Assembly: GCF_026151205.1 (NCBI RefSeq)
Contig: NC_087079.1
Location: 9,354,635-9,418,634 of the forward strand
Direction: 5' to 3'
DNA: 64,000 nt
Source of the DNA: Bolinopsis microptera
Taxonomy: Eukaryota; Ctenophora; Tentaculata; Lobata; Bolinopsidae
Both the position numbers and the translations under genes were made by a program. This document shows, piece by piece, positions 46,901-58,900 of this stretch. How positions within the stretch are numbered: the stretch's first letter is position 1; each line of letters starts with the position of its first letter. The notes under the pieces were generated by a model. It ran no database searches. It had not been told where the DNA came from and saw nothing but the letters and a program-made list of their open reading frames with translations.

Positions 46901-49900
46901 GCGGGGTTAGGTGTTGCACCCCGCCTTTAATAATCTTAAGTCACTATACAGTATACAATTGATATAATATTCATACCTCTAAGGTATCAATAATAAAACT
47001 ACTCAATCAGCTAATTAATTATCTAGTTAATTAGTTAATTAGTTAATAAATAACATTACTGTACCAGATGGGGTTCCCTCCTACAATCTGTAGCAATGGA
47101 TCACCCTCTACTCCCCTACGTCTGGAGGGAATTCTTTAAACTCTACTTCCATCGTATAACCCCTGAAACAGCTGGAGTCGGGTACCGGTACTACCAGGTT
47201 TACATTCCACCATTTCAACATTTCAACATTCCAACCCTCATCTTATCCGATTGCGTTACTTTTATATTAACTTTAATACTTATATAAAACTAACTTTTAT
47301 ATTATCTTTAATACTTATATAACTAACTTATATAAGATAAGTATTAAAGTTAGTTAATAGTTATTATATGGACACGTTCATTGAAGTTTGAGGAAATTGG
47401 TAAATTTCTAAAACAGCGTTTTTGACGATAGTGGTTTAATTTTAACATATATTAATCTAGCGTGTTCATAAGTTCTGAACATTAGCCACGTGACCCATAC
47501 TCCCATATGCACTGCTCAAAAATAAAATGTATTGCTTTTAGGCACTATTATGTAAAAAATGTCACATTTTTGTGACATTGTTTACCATAGCTGCCCAATT
47601 AGCATTTTTTGGTCTAAAATATAGTATATTAGGTCAATCTAACAATTATGATACAATGTAGGCCTAAAGGGCAGTGATCGAACGGCTTTAAGGCAACATT
47701 TCGTAAACTTTGTCACACTCAGAATACGAGACCTCTTTTCTACTGTGAGGTGTCCTCAAAACCCTTTCAACTCATTATTCTTCTGCCAATCATAGCCCTA
47801 AAATATGTTGTTTTGAAAAGTTAACAAATACATGCACTTGGCTATTGGGAAATGATGTAAATTCTGTCACATTATATGGAATTTGAAATTTTGGGTGAAT
47901 TTCCGAAATCATTTATATTTGATTTTGGTTTGGAAGGCGGGAAAACTCTATATGAGGACGTTACACGGATACAGTTGATTGAAGTATAGGGCAGTTGATG
48001 TAAACATCGTCACAAAATGATACGAAAACGTAAATGGGCACGTTCATGTTGAAGTTTAAGGATATTGGTAAACCAAAAAAAAATATCGTGTTCAGAAGTT
48101 CTGGACATTAGCCACGTGACCCATACTTCCATAATATACACGGCTCAGAAATAAAATTTATTGTTTTTAGGCACTATGATGTAAAAAATGTCACATTTTT
48201 GTGACTGTGTTAACCATAGCTGCCCAATTAGCATTTTTTGGTTTAAAATATAGTAGATTAGGTCATTCTAACAATTATGATACAACATTTGGCTAAAGGG
48301 CAGGGATCGAACGGTTTTAAGGCAATATTTCGTAAACTTTGTCACACTCAGAATCCGATACCTCTTTTCTACTGTGAGGTGTCCTCAAAACCCTTTCAAC
48401 TCATTATTTGATGGTTCTTCTACCAATCATAGCCCTAAAATATGTTGTTTTGAAAAGTTAAGAAATACATGCACTTATTGGGAAATGATGTAAATTCTGT
48501 CACATTATATGGAATTTAAAATTTTGGGTTAATTGCCGAAATCATTTATATTTGATTTTGGTTTGGAAGGCAGGAAAACTGTATATAAGGACGATGCACG
48601 GATAGAGCTGATTCAAGTTAAGGGCAGTTGATGTAAAAATTGTCACAATAATAATAAGGGCAGTTGATATGAAAGAAAATCTATCTAACTAATGCAATGG
48701 CTGATGTGACGAAATTTACATTTCTTGACCCTATTTTGAAGAAACATGCCTCGATTAGAATTCAATATTCTTCCAGGAATTATTAGTAGGTTATTATTCA
48801 GCAAATCAGAACTCAACTTTAACAATTCTGAGTTTAATTTTACTAAGTTACCGAAATGTGACGAAATTCACTTTTCCTGCCCCAACAGTATAATTTCAAT
48901 GTGATGAAAAATGGGCACGGGTTTCTATATTTCCTTATCTCTGAATTAATCATTTCAAACTATAATTAGGACTGTTGATGTGAAAGTAAGTGTATCTAAA
49001 TTTTACAATGACGTATGTAACCAAATTTACAGTTCTTGACCCTATTTTGAAGAACGATACCCCGATTAGAATTCGATATTCTTCCAGGAATTATTAGTAG
49101 GTTATTATTCAGCAGATCATCAGAACTCAAGTTTGAAAATTCTGAGTTTGATTATACTAAGTTACCGAAATGTGACGAAATTCACTTTTCCTGCCCCAAA
49201 AGTATAATTTCAATGTGATGAAAAATGGGCATTGGTTTCTATACTTCCTTTATCTCTGAATTAAAATAAATAAATAAATAAATTCTAACATTTATTACAC
49301 GCTTCGACATTAAAATATACCCAACAAAGATGTACATTAAAGTCATTCAAGCGAGACTTAGTGTTGAAATAGCAAGATTATGGACTTTTTAAACAGTTCA
49401 GATTTTATGAACAAATATTTGTATGAAGTTACCAAAATTATGCACTTTCATATCAGTTCAGACATTATGGACAAATATTAGAAATATTATCAAAAGCTAG
49501 TTGGAAATAAAACGTCTTTAGGGCATTTTTAAAACATTCTACAGATGATAATGATCTCACTGAGTAGGGTAGTTCATTCCAAATTTTTGGGCCACAAAAC
49601 ATAAATGCAGCATCTGTTCGTCTGAAATGAGGAGCAGGAGGAACTTTCAACAAATAAAAGTCATCATCTAGTCTGGAACTTTGTCTTCGTACTTCCCTTA
49701 GATTGACGTGTCCTTGTAAGTACTGAGGGGCTATGTTATTAAGACACTTGAAGACCAGAAGTGATATTTTGAACTTAATTCTGAACCGAACAGGCAGAAA
49801 GTGGAGCTTTTTGAGGTAAGGCATGATAGGTTCACGTATCTTTTTTCCGTAAAGACCAAAGATAAATCTAGCAGCATTGTTCTGTATCTTTTGTAGCTTA

Positions 49901-52900
49901 TGAAGATTCTTTTCTGTTAGTCCATAATAGACTGAGTTGCAGTAGTCTATGAAACAGAGGATATTGGAGTGAACTAGCTGAACTTTTAGGTCATGGGAAA
50001 GCTTCGAACCGATTCTTGCTAAGTCCCTTTGATTCAAATAACATACTTTGGAGACAGCATTTATTTGAGAGTCCAGATTCATTTGGTGATCGAAAAGGAA
50101 TCCCAGGTTCTTGGCCTTGCTAACAGGGCAGATTGAGAGGTCTCCTAAATCCATTGTCTGGATTGGGCTGACATATGGTCCTATATCAATGAACTCTGTT
50201 TTTTCATCATTCAGTTTTAGGAAGTTAACTGTCATCCATTGCTTTATCTCCAGAAAGCAATTTTTCACAGCTGTTAAATCAGGATTAGAACTGTGAACAT
50301 CAAAAGTAAAGTACACCTGTGTGTCATCTGCATACAAATGTATCGAGAAACCATATTTTGTGACAATTTCTTCAAGATCTCTGGTATACAATATGAACAG
50401 TAGTGGTCCTAAAATGGATCCTTGAGGTACACCAATATCCAGATAGCCTTCAGAAGATGTGGCTTTTTTTACTTTAACCTTGAATGTGCGATTATTAAGG
50501 TAACATTGTAACCAGCTGAGTGCTAGTTCTGTAATACCATACGCATTCTTGAGTTTCGTAAGAAGGAGGTTATGGTTTATGGTGTCGAAAGCAGCTGATA
50601 GATCTAAGAGTAGAAGCACAACATTCGATTTGCTGTCAATCATCATTAGAATATCATTATGTATTTTGGTAACTGCAGTTTCACAACTATGGAATTTTCT
50701 ATAGCCTGATTGATATGGGGAAAACAGGTTGTTGACATCAGCATATTCATTTAATTGGCAATGAACTACTTTTTCTAGTATTTTGGACAGATAAGTTAGA
50801 TTGCTAATCGGTCGATAGTTTTTCAGCTCATCAACATCTAAGGTAGGTTTCTTGAGTCCAGGCCTAATAGATGCTTCTTTTAGGGCAGATGGAAACTTTC
50901 CGACTCTTAGTGATTCATTCACGATGTAATGGATGATTGGGAGAAGCTCGGGTAAGCAGTTCTTGAAGAGCCACATTGGTATGACATCGAGTACGCTTGA
51001 TTTATTGGGAAGACTCTTAATTAAGGTTTCAAGGTCTGATAATGAGACTTCCTTAAACTGATTAAGTCTACACTTTGCATTATCTATCGAAGTAGAGTCC
51101 TTGGTACCTTGACCGTTTAGGGAAGTGTTTTGAATTTCCTTCTCAATATTAGAGTAAATGGTCTTTACTTTTTGATCGAAGAAAGTCTTGAGTTTGGCAG
51201 CCACTTCGATATCTTTACCATTTGGCAATTTGTTGGAGCCATATTCCTTATCTAAAAGTTTATTTATGACTTTATAGGTCCCTTTCGAGTCTCCTTTGCA
51301 AGAACTGAGCTGTTTATCATAGTAGCCATCCCTAGCTCGATTGATAGTGATTTCTGCGTCAACACATTTTTCAAAATGAGTAGTTTTAAACTCATCATTC
51401 TCTGGATACTTTTTGGCTTTTCGTTTTGCCCTTCTCCTCTCTCTGACAGCAATTTGACATTTATTATCCCAAAAATCAGACTTTTCAGCAGTAAATCGTT
51501 TCGTAATAAGTGGGGCATGTTTGTCTAGCACCTGTTCAAGGACATTTTGATAAAGGTTCACAGTCTCGTCTAAGGATTGATATTCAGAAAGGTTAAGCTC
51601 TGAACAAAACAGATCTTCCCTGAACTTATCGATGTCAATTTTGCTTAGCTCTCTGACATCTTTTTCTTCATATGTACGAGCTTTATGAAGATCGAATGTG
51701 ACTGGGACCTGAAAACTTACTAGATAGTGATCAGAGCTGGTTCCAGTGCTTGTCTCTACCATCATATCTGTTACAGACAATGAGTCACTTACACAGCCTA
51801 GAGTAAATAACAAGTCCAGTGTCCCGCCGGAGATGTGAGTAGGAGAGTCGACATGCTGAAGGAAGCCTTTGCTCTCACAAAGAGCAATAAAGTTCTGGGC
51901 AACATTATTGTTCAGGTCTTCAACATGGAAATTAAAGTCACCACAAATAATTGGAGATCCAGTTTTAAGCAGAAGATTGTCCAGGTATCCATCAAAGTCA
52001 TCCATAAACTTAGATATTTTTGTTTCATCATATTTCGCTTTGGCCTGAGTGCTGCGATAAACTACACATAGCCTGATAATCTCACCAGCAGTTTTAATGA
52101 CACATTCAAGTACTTCAAAAGATGAATATTTAGTAACATCATTGCGTACAGGCGATATCATTTTGGGGTTGAAGAGAAAACCAACACCACCTCCCCTACC
52201 TCTTCGAGGGGCACTGATAATATCGAACCCAAAATCACGGATTTCGGCAAACTTTGCCCGATCATTAGTTTTTAGCCAAGTTTCCGTGATACAACAGATA
52301 GAAATCGAGTTATCTTTAAGCATTTCTAGTACGCCACAAGTTTTGTTGCATAGAGACCTTGCGTTGAAACAACCAATAGAAAGCTGTGATTTCTGTCGAT
52401 TAGCACCTAATTTCACATTACGTTTTTTGAAATAAAATCAGTGTTAGCAGCAATACGTTTAGTTTCTCTTACCAACACAGGACAATCGTAAGCTGCCGCA
52501 TTATGTGTTCTTGAATTCTCGGCATCATTAGTGTGTGTTGAAGCCAAACATCGAGCACAGGCATGTTTGTCCTTCTTCTGCTTAAATTGGCATGCTGAAG
52601 ACCGGTGACTTCCCATACAGTACATGCAGGTAGGATGTTTATTTGTTTTGACTTCATTACAGTCAACAGAAGTGTGTCCAATCATTTGACAATGATAACA
52701 CTGTTTGATGTAGAAGCGATCAGTTACTTTGTATCTGCGACTACCTAAATAGAGAGATCCTTGTTGTTGGTTAAAGAGGACTCTATAGACAGATGGTGAT
52801 AGTTTGATTCCAATAGTGAGCTCTATGCGTTCCTGCTTATCGTTGGTGAAACGTTTTATCTTATTGAGATAGACAATACTGATAGTGTGCCCTGCTTCAT

Positions 52901-55900
52901 ACAAATCTTTGATGGACGAGTTTTTCTCCACAATTTGGGCGACTAAGTGGTTCTTTTCAAGATCCCTAAGTTTATCGGCATCATTCCCTACAGCTGTAGT
53001 GTCTATATCGTCAAGAACTTCAGAAGAAACACCATAAATAGTAACTTTTGGCAGCATTTTGTTGCCATTCTTAGACTGATATCCATACGAATCTAAGGTA
53101 TTTCCATCATTGAGAAGTGAAGTAGCCTTATCACGAATTTCAGCATTAGGGAAGCCAATTGAAACTTTCTTGTTGTTTTCATTACATCTGAGAAATACTA
53201 CTTGACTGCTCTTTAATTTATCAGTAGCAAATTTTTTCACATTCGTCATTGTTGCAGCATTTACCGATTGTTCTTCTTTCGGGGACAGAATTAGAATCTC
53301 GGGTGATGAAGGTTGTGTACGTGTTGGAGCAATTGGAACATGTGGTGGTTGAGCAGATGGTGTGGAACTGTTTGAGTCGGTAAACAAGCTGGAATAGAGA
53401 ACGTCCTTTGTATGAGAAACAGTACCAGATTTTGTTACAACAGTGTTTACTTTATTGTCAATAACATCATTGATATTTTTCGTGAGGTCTTCTTTTAAAG
53501 ATGAAAACTGTTCAGCAAATTGTTTCATAAAATCAACCTGATCTGAGGATCGCTCTTGAGCTCTCTCAGGTTTCTGGGACAGTTGTTCCTTCAGCAAGGT
53601 TTTAAGTTCAGACATCTCTTCCCTGAACTCCAAATTTATGGCATCTATTTTATTATCTAACAATCCTACCCGATCTACGGTAGTAGCAGCCCTCTTTTCC
53701 TCCTCAGCAGTACTACAATCATTACAGATAAATAGAAAGCGACCAAATCGTTTAGCATAAGATGAAGTGTTGTTCACAGCATGAGACAGGTGAGCAGTAA
53801 AAACCGTGGGCGCACTGACATTGCAAGTTTCATCACAGTTGATAGCATGAAAACTGTCCTTACACCAAAAACACTGTACAATGTCGGTACTTTTGACAAC
53901 CTCATCATTCGAACAAGCTTTACATAAACCGTTGACGAGAAGATTCTTTGCAGAGTTATGAGCAGACTTTTCCATTGCAATTGTGTATTTGTACTTGTAT
54001 AGATGTACAAAGGTAAAGTACAAACACCGTGCAGTAGCAGTGCAGTGGCAGTTAAAATTTCCGATTAAACAGAGATAAGGGAGCTCTGTTTTTCAACACG
54101 TAACAAAACTACAAACTCATTAATCATTTCAAACTATAATTAGGACTGTTGATGTGAAAGAAAATGTATCTAAATTTTAAAATGACGTATGTGACGAAAT
54201 TTACATTTCTTGACCCTATTTTGAAGAACCATACCCCGATTAGAATTCAATATTCTTCCAGGAATTATTGGTAGGTTATTTTTCAGCAAATCAGAACTCA
54301 TATCACTAATTTACCGAAATGTGACGAAATTTACTTTTCCTGCCCCAACAGTATAATTTCAATGTGATGAAAAATGGGCATGGGTTTCTATATTTCGTGT
54401 ATAAATCCATTCCAACTATAATAAGGGCAGTTGATATGAAAGAAAATCTATCTGACTAATGCAATAGCTGATGTGACGAAATTTACATTTCTTGCCCCTA
54501 TTTTGAAGAATCATACCTCAATTAGTATATAATGTTACTTTATCACCATCACTATGTCGATAAATTAGTTATTTTGCCAACATGGAGCAAATAAAGTTAT
54601 AATATTTTTTTTTGTGACGAAATTTACAAATTTTTACCCTGTTCAGGTGTTGAAATTTATCCAATGTTAACATATCACTGCCATATAATAATTTATATGA
54701 CCGGCGTATGGTTGAAATATTGTTAATTGATCCATAGTACGTAATATAGGGTGTTTAAGTTGGTATACTAATATTTACTCAATTTCACACATGTTGAGAT
54801 ATCATACAAATTTATGTGACTAAATTTACCTATTTCTGCCTTCTGTATTTGTATTTGCCTATAACAATGAAATATGTGAACAATTCCAAACACATTCAGC
54901 TCACAAAATAATGCTAGACTATTCGGCATTTCTTGTCAGGATATCATAAACATCCCTCATATAAATTTCTTAAATGTGTGACAGAGTTTACATGGTGCTA
55001 CCATTTAAGGAAAAAAGTCGCTAAATATGTAGATAATAGTCATATATACAGCTATTCTATGAATTGGAAATTCGAAAATTTGGTCAAACACGGCAACAAG
55101 GGGTCCATATAAACTCCGTCACGTTTTTATAGTGTGACAAAGTTTACAACTCACTGCCGGCCGCATTTAAGCGATATCTTATCGTCTGATAAAGATATCG
55201 TTATGCGACAAAGTTTATCTAGAGGATGAAACGATTATCTTAGGGTTAGAGGGTTCATATAGTTTCATAGTGTGACACATTTTACATCATCGTGCCATTC
55301 AGTAGGGTCACTAATAATTACCAATATCCTCAAACTTCAATGAACGTGTCCATATATATTATATATAATATATATATAATAACTAACTTTAATACTTATA
55401 TAATACCCTGGCCCTTATATATTATTAACTGATTTCTCAGTGTATCTTTGAGACAGTTATGAGTTCAAAGTTTTCTTCTACTTCCTTACTGAGCCTAGCT
55501 TCACTGAATGCAAAAGGGCTCTCTAAGACGGAGAAACAGGAAGAACTCGGAACGGATTGTTTTGAATATAGTGTTGATATCTTGTGCGTTCAAGAGACAA
55601 AAGTCAAAAAATCATTCCACTAGATATCTCAGAAACAATTACAAATTGATCATGATGGAGCAAAATCAAGGACGACATGGTGGACTAGGTTTCATCATAA
55701 GTCCTAGATTACTACCTTATGTCACAGACTATCAGTATACCTCAGACCGGGTTTCCTATATTAATGTCGTCATTCCTTCTAATCTTTCATCCCATCCTAA
55801 AAATATCAGAATTGTTAACGGGTATGGCCCGACTAATCCTAAAGCAGAAGGAAACCCTGCCCTTCTTAGAAAGTTCTACAGAGAACTCACCCATGCTATT

Positions 55901-58900
55901 TCAGTTCCTGCATCTCATGAATTGTTTGTTTGTGGTGATCTCAACAGTAAGTTGGGAACCTTATCTCCTTTGGACTATCAGTATGGTGTAACAGAGTATA
56001 TGGGCAAGTTTGGAATGGGTACAAGGAACTTCAATGGTGAACATTTATTAAACTTCATGTGCTTAAACAAACTGTTTGCTACCAACACCTATTTTGATCA
56101 TCCTTGTAGACATCGAACTACTTTCTCTATGTGTATTTCTGCCAAAGGTCGCCCTAAAGGTAGCAAACTTACTCGTCCAGTCTTTGCCCAATTAGATTAC
56201 ATTTTGTGCAGAACACGCAGCAGATTCATGTTCCAAGATTGTAGATCATATGGCGGTCTTGCTACTAACTCAGACCACAGACTCGTTGCTTGTAAGATCA
56301 AACTAGCCCCCTACTACAAAATCTTTCCCACAAAAAAGATAAGTTCAGTAGTTAAGAGATATAACAACTCCCTGCTCACCACTGACCTTCCCACCAAAGT
56401 TAAATACCAACTTTCAGTCGAACAGAAAGTCAACAACTCTCAGGTAACATCAAACCCTAATGATGATCTCACTAACCTGATGGATGTCCTTAAGACAACT
56501 GCTGATGAAGTAATCGGGACCCTACCACGCTCCAGAAACCGTAACTTCAGTAGTGACTCGACTGTTGAAGCCCTTGTAAAAGAGAGACAAACCCTGCAAG
56601 CTGCACTTAACTGTAACAACAAAGTTGCTGACAGAACTCAAGTCCGTACAAGGATCAACAGGTTACAGAAAGACATCCGTAAGCATCTCAAGAACCTTGC
56701 TGACACACGTGCCGATGACATCGCTCGAACCATCATGTCAACAGATGACACAAGGCAGATGTTTGAAGCTGTGCGTACTCTAGCTGACACTAAGCCCAAA
56801 GCTACTATCAGTGTCCACAATGAAGATGGTAACTTTGTTGCCACAGATGCTGGTAAAGCTCAAGTGATCAGAGACTACTACGAAAAGCAGTTCACATGTG
56901 AGGATGAACCACTTCAAGCATTTATAGGGGATGGACGCTGCCTAGACATACCCATCACATGTGATGAAGTAAAGAAAGCCGCCCAATCTCTCAAGAACAA
57001 CAAAGCCACTGGTCCAGATAAAGTCTACAACGAGTGGTTGAAAAATGCTGGTACAAAATTCTGGTCAAAATATGCCGAGATCATCAATAGCGCATTGGAG
57101 ACCAATTCATTTCCTGATGTTATAGGTGAAGCCATCATCACCCCCTTACCGAAACCTCGCAAACCAGCTGGTCCCGTCATTAGTCTACGACCTCTATGTC
57201 TATCAAATGGTGCTCGTAAGATATTATCCATGATTGTACTGAAGAGAATTGAAAACAAAGTTGATGCTTTCACTGGTAGCACGCAGGCGGGGTATAAACA
57301 TGGTAGAAGTTGTGGTGATCTAGTGTGGGCTGAGCGGATGTTGATATCAGTTGTCACGCGTAAACACTTCCAGTATCACAAGATGGGCATAGATATGTCT
57401 CGAGCATTTGACACAATCAAACGCCAGACAATACTCGACCTTCTTGTCAAAGCTGGATGCACAGACGACGACCTCAGACTAGTAAGACTCCTCTTAACCA
57501 ACACCATGCTCAAGGTCAGAGTGGAAGGAGAACTATCTGCTGTATTTGAGAGTCTTCTTGGGTCCTTTCAAGGCGACAGTCTCTCCGGCAAGCTTTTCAC
57601 TCTTGTCCTGGCAGGAGCTCTTATAGAACTACGCCATCGACTTGCAGAGTCTCCCCCACACATACCCAATCCCCCTATTTCAAATGAAGGTATGCCACTG
57701 GAGTCAGCGTATTCAGATGATTGTAACTTCATGAACGTGGAAAAAGAATCCTTAGAAGCTATCCTACCAATAGCTAAGGAAGTCTTCAAGGAGTTTAACC
57801 TGTTCATTAACACAGAGAAAACAGAATTTACCCATGTTTTCCTCGCTCCTGTTGGGGAAACAATCCCTGGTCGTGATGATACCATGTTACGTGGAAATGA
57901 AGATTGGCGGAAGAGTAAGATTCTCGGGTCATTGTTGTGTAGTGAAAGTGATATAGCTGCTCGATGCATTGCTGGGAACAATGCCTTCTATAAGTTCACC
58001 AAGATCTGGTCTCAGCAGAATATCTCCGTTACCAGAAAGATAGCAGTATACGAAGCCCAAATTGTATCAATCATCATGTACAATTGCAGTAGTTGGTGTC
58101 CTACTGCAAAGTCACTAGAAAAACTAGACATTTGCCATAGAAAACACCTTAGATCATTACTGAACATTTATTGGCCTCATGGAACAATATCCAATGCAAA
58201 CTTATACCTAAGATGTAACTCAGTAAAGCTATCAGATCGTGTCCCTAAAGCAAGGTGGAAGCTCCTAGGTCATATCTTGCGTAGTGCTGATGATTCCCCC
58301 GCTGCATTAGCGTTAAAGTTTGCTGTCACAACAAACTGTAAAGGGCGCGTCGGTGCGCATCGTAAGAATTTGTTCAAGATTATTGTGAATGATTTGACCC
58401 GTAGAGGTTTAAAACTTAACTCTTTGAATGATCTTAATAAGCTTAAGATATTAGCCGATGATAGAGTTGCTTGGAGAAACAAATTTTCACTCTAGCTGTC
58501 TTGATCTGTACTGATCACCATTTTAGGATGACTTGATTTCTTTTAGGGGTTTTGAATATTTCAATGGTGTAAACAGTTTCTTAATAATCTTTGAGAACTG
58601 GTAATGAGTGATAAAATGTAGAACACTCAATTTCAGGGGATGTTCCAAGTGCGAGAGATCAGAGCGATGAAACAAAGACTGACCGACACCTCCCAGTTCT
58701 TTGAGTTAGGTAAGTGTGACTCGTATTGTGTGACGGAGTACCTTTATCAATATTCATGTAACATTCCGAGGTGTAAACAACATAACTCGACCTATTAGGG
58801 TGTGTGTTGTAGACCAAGCAACAATGAACAAATCTCCATAATCAGTGAACCACACCCTAATACCATAATATATTGGGCAGATGGTCGGACCTATATTATA

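Larger units (their letters stand above)
49262..54117 (-). mobile_element. Full-length LINE (CR1/L2-like), apparently intact
   Basis: Minus strand, about 4.85 kb, with two complete overlapping ORFs and a (TTTA)n-like tail at 49262-49282. It interrupts a 310-bp repeat unit. The unit's CTCTGAATTAATCATTTC sequence, continuous at about 48950, is split here into CTCTGAATTA at 49260 and ATTAATCATTTC at 54117. The short ATTA duplication fits target-primed insertion. Confidence 0.85.
47325..55403. mobile_element. Large inverted-repeat element in EPG5 intron 12
   Basis: Ends contain AAGTATTAAAGTTAGTTA, an AT-rich stretch, then GGACACGTTCATTGAAGTTT on the left and the inverse on the right. The left interior has two direct copies of about 670 bp (47360 and 48031 onward). 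The right interior has units of about 310 bp (from about 48640, 48950, 54115 and 54416). Throughout, a degenerate TGTGACRAARTTTAC motif is repeated. On the left it is mostly inverted (GTAAAnnnGTCACA), on the right mostly direct. An intact LINE is inserted in one 310-bp unit. No transposase was found. Confidence 0.65.
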
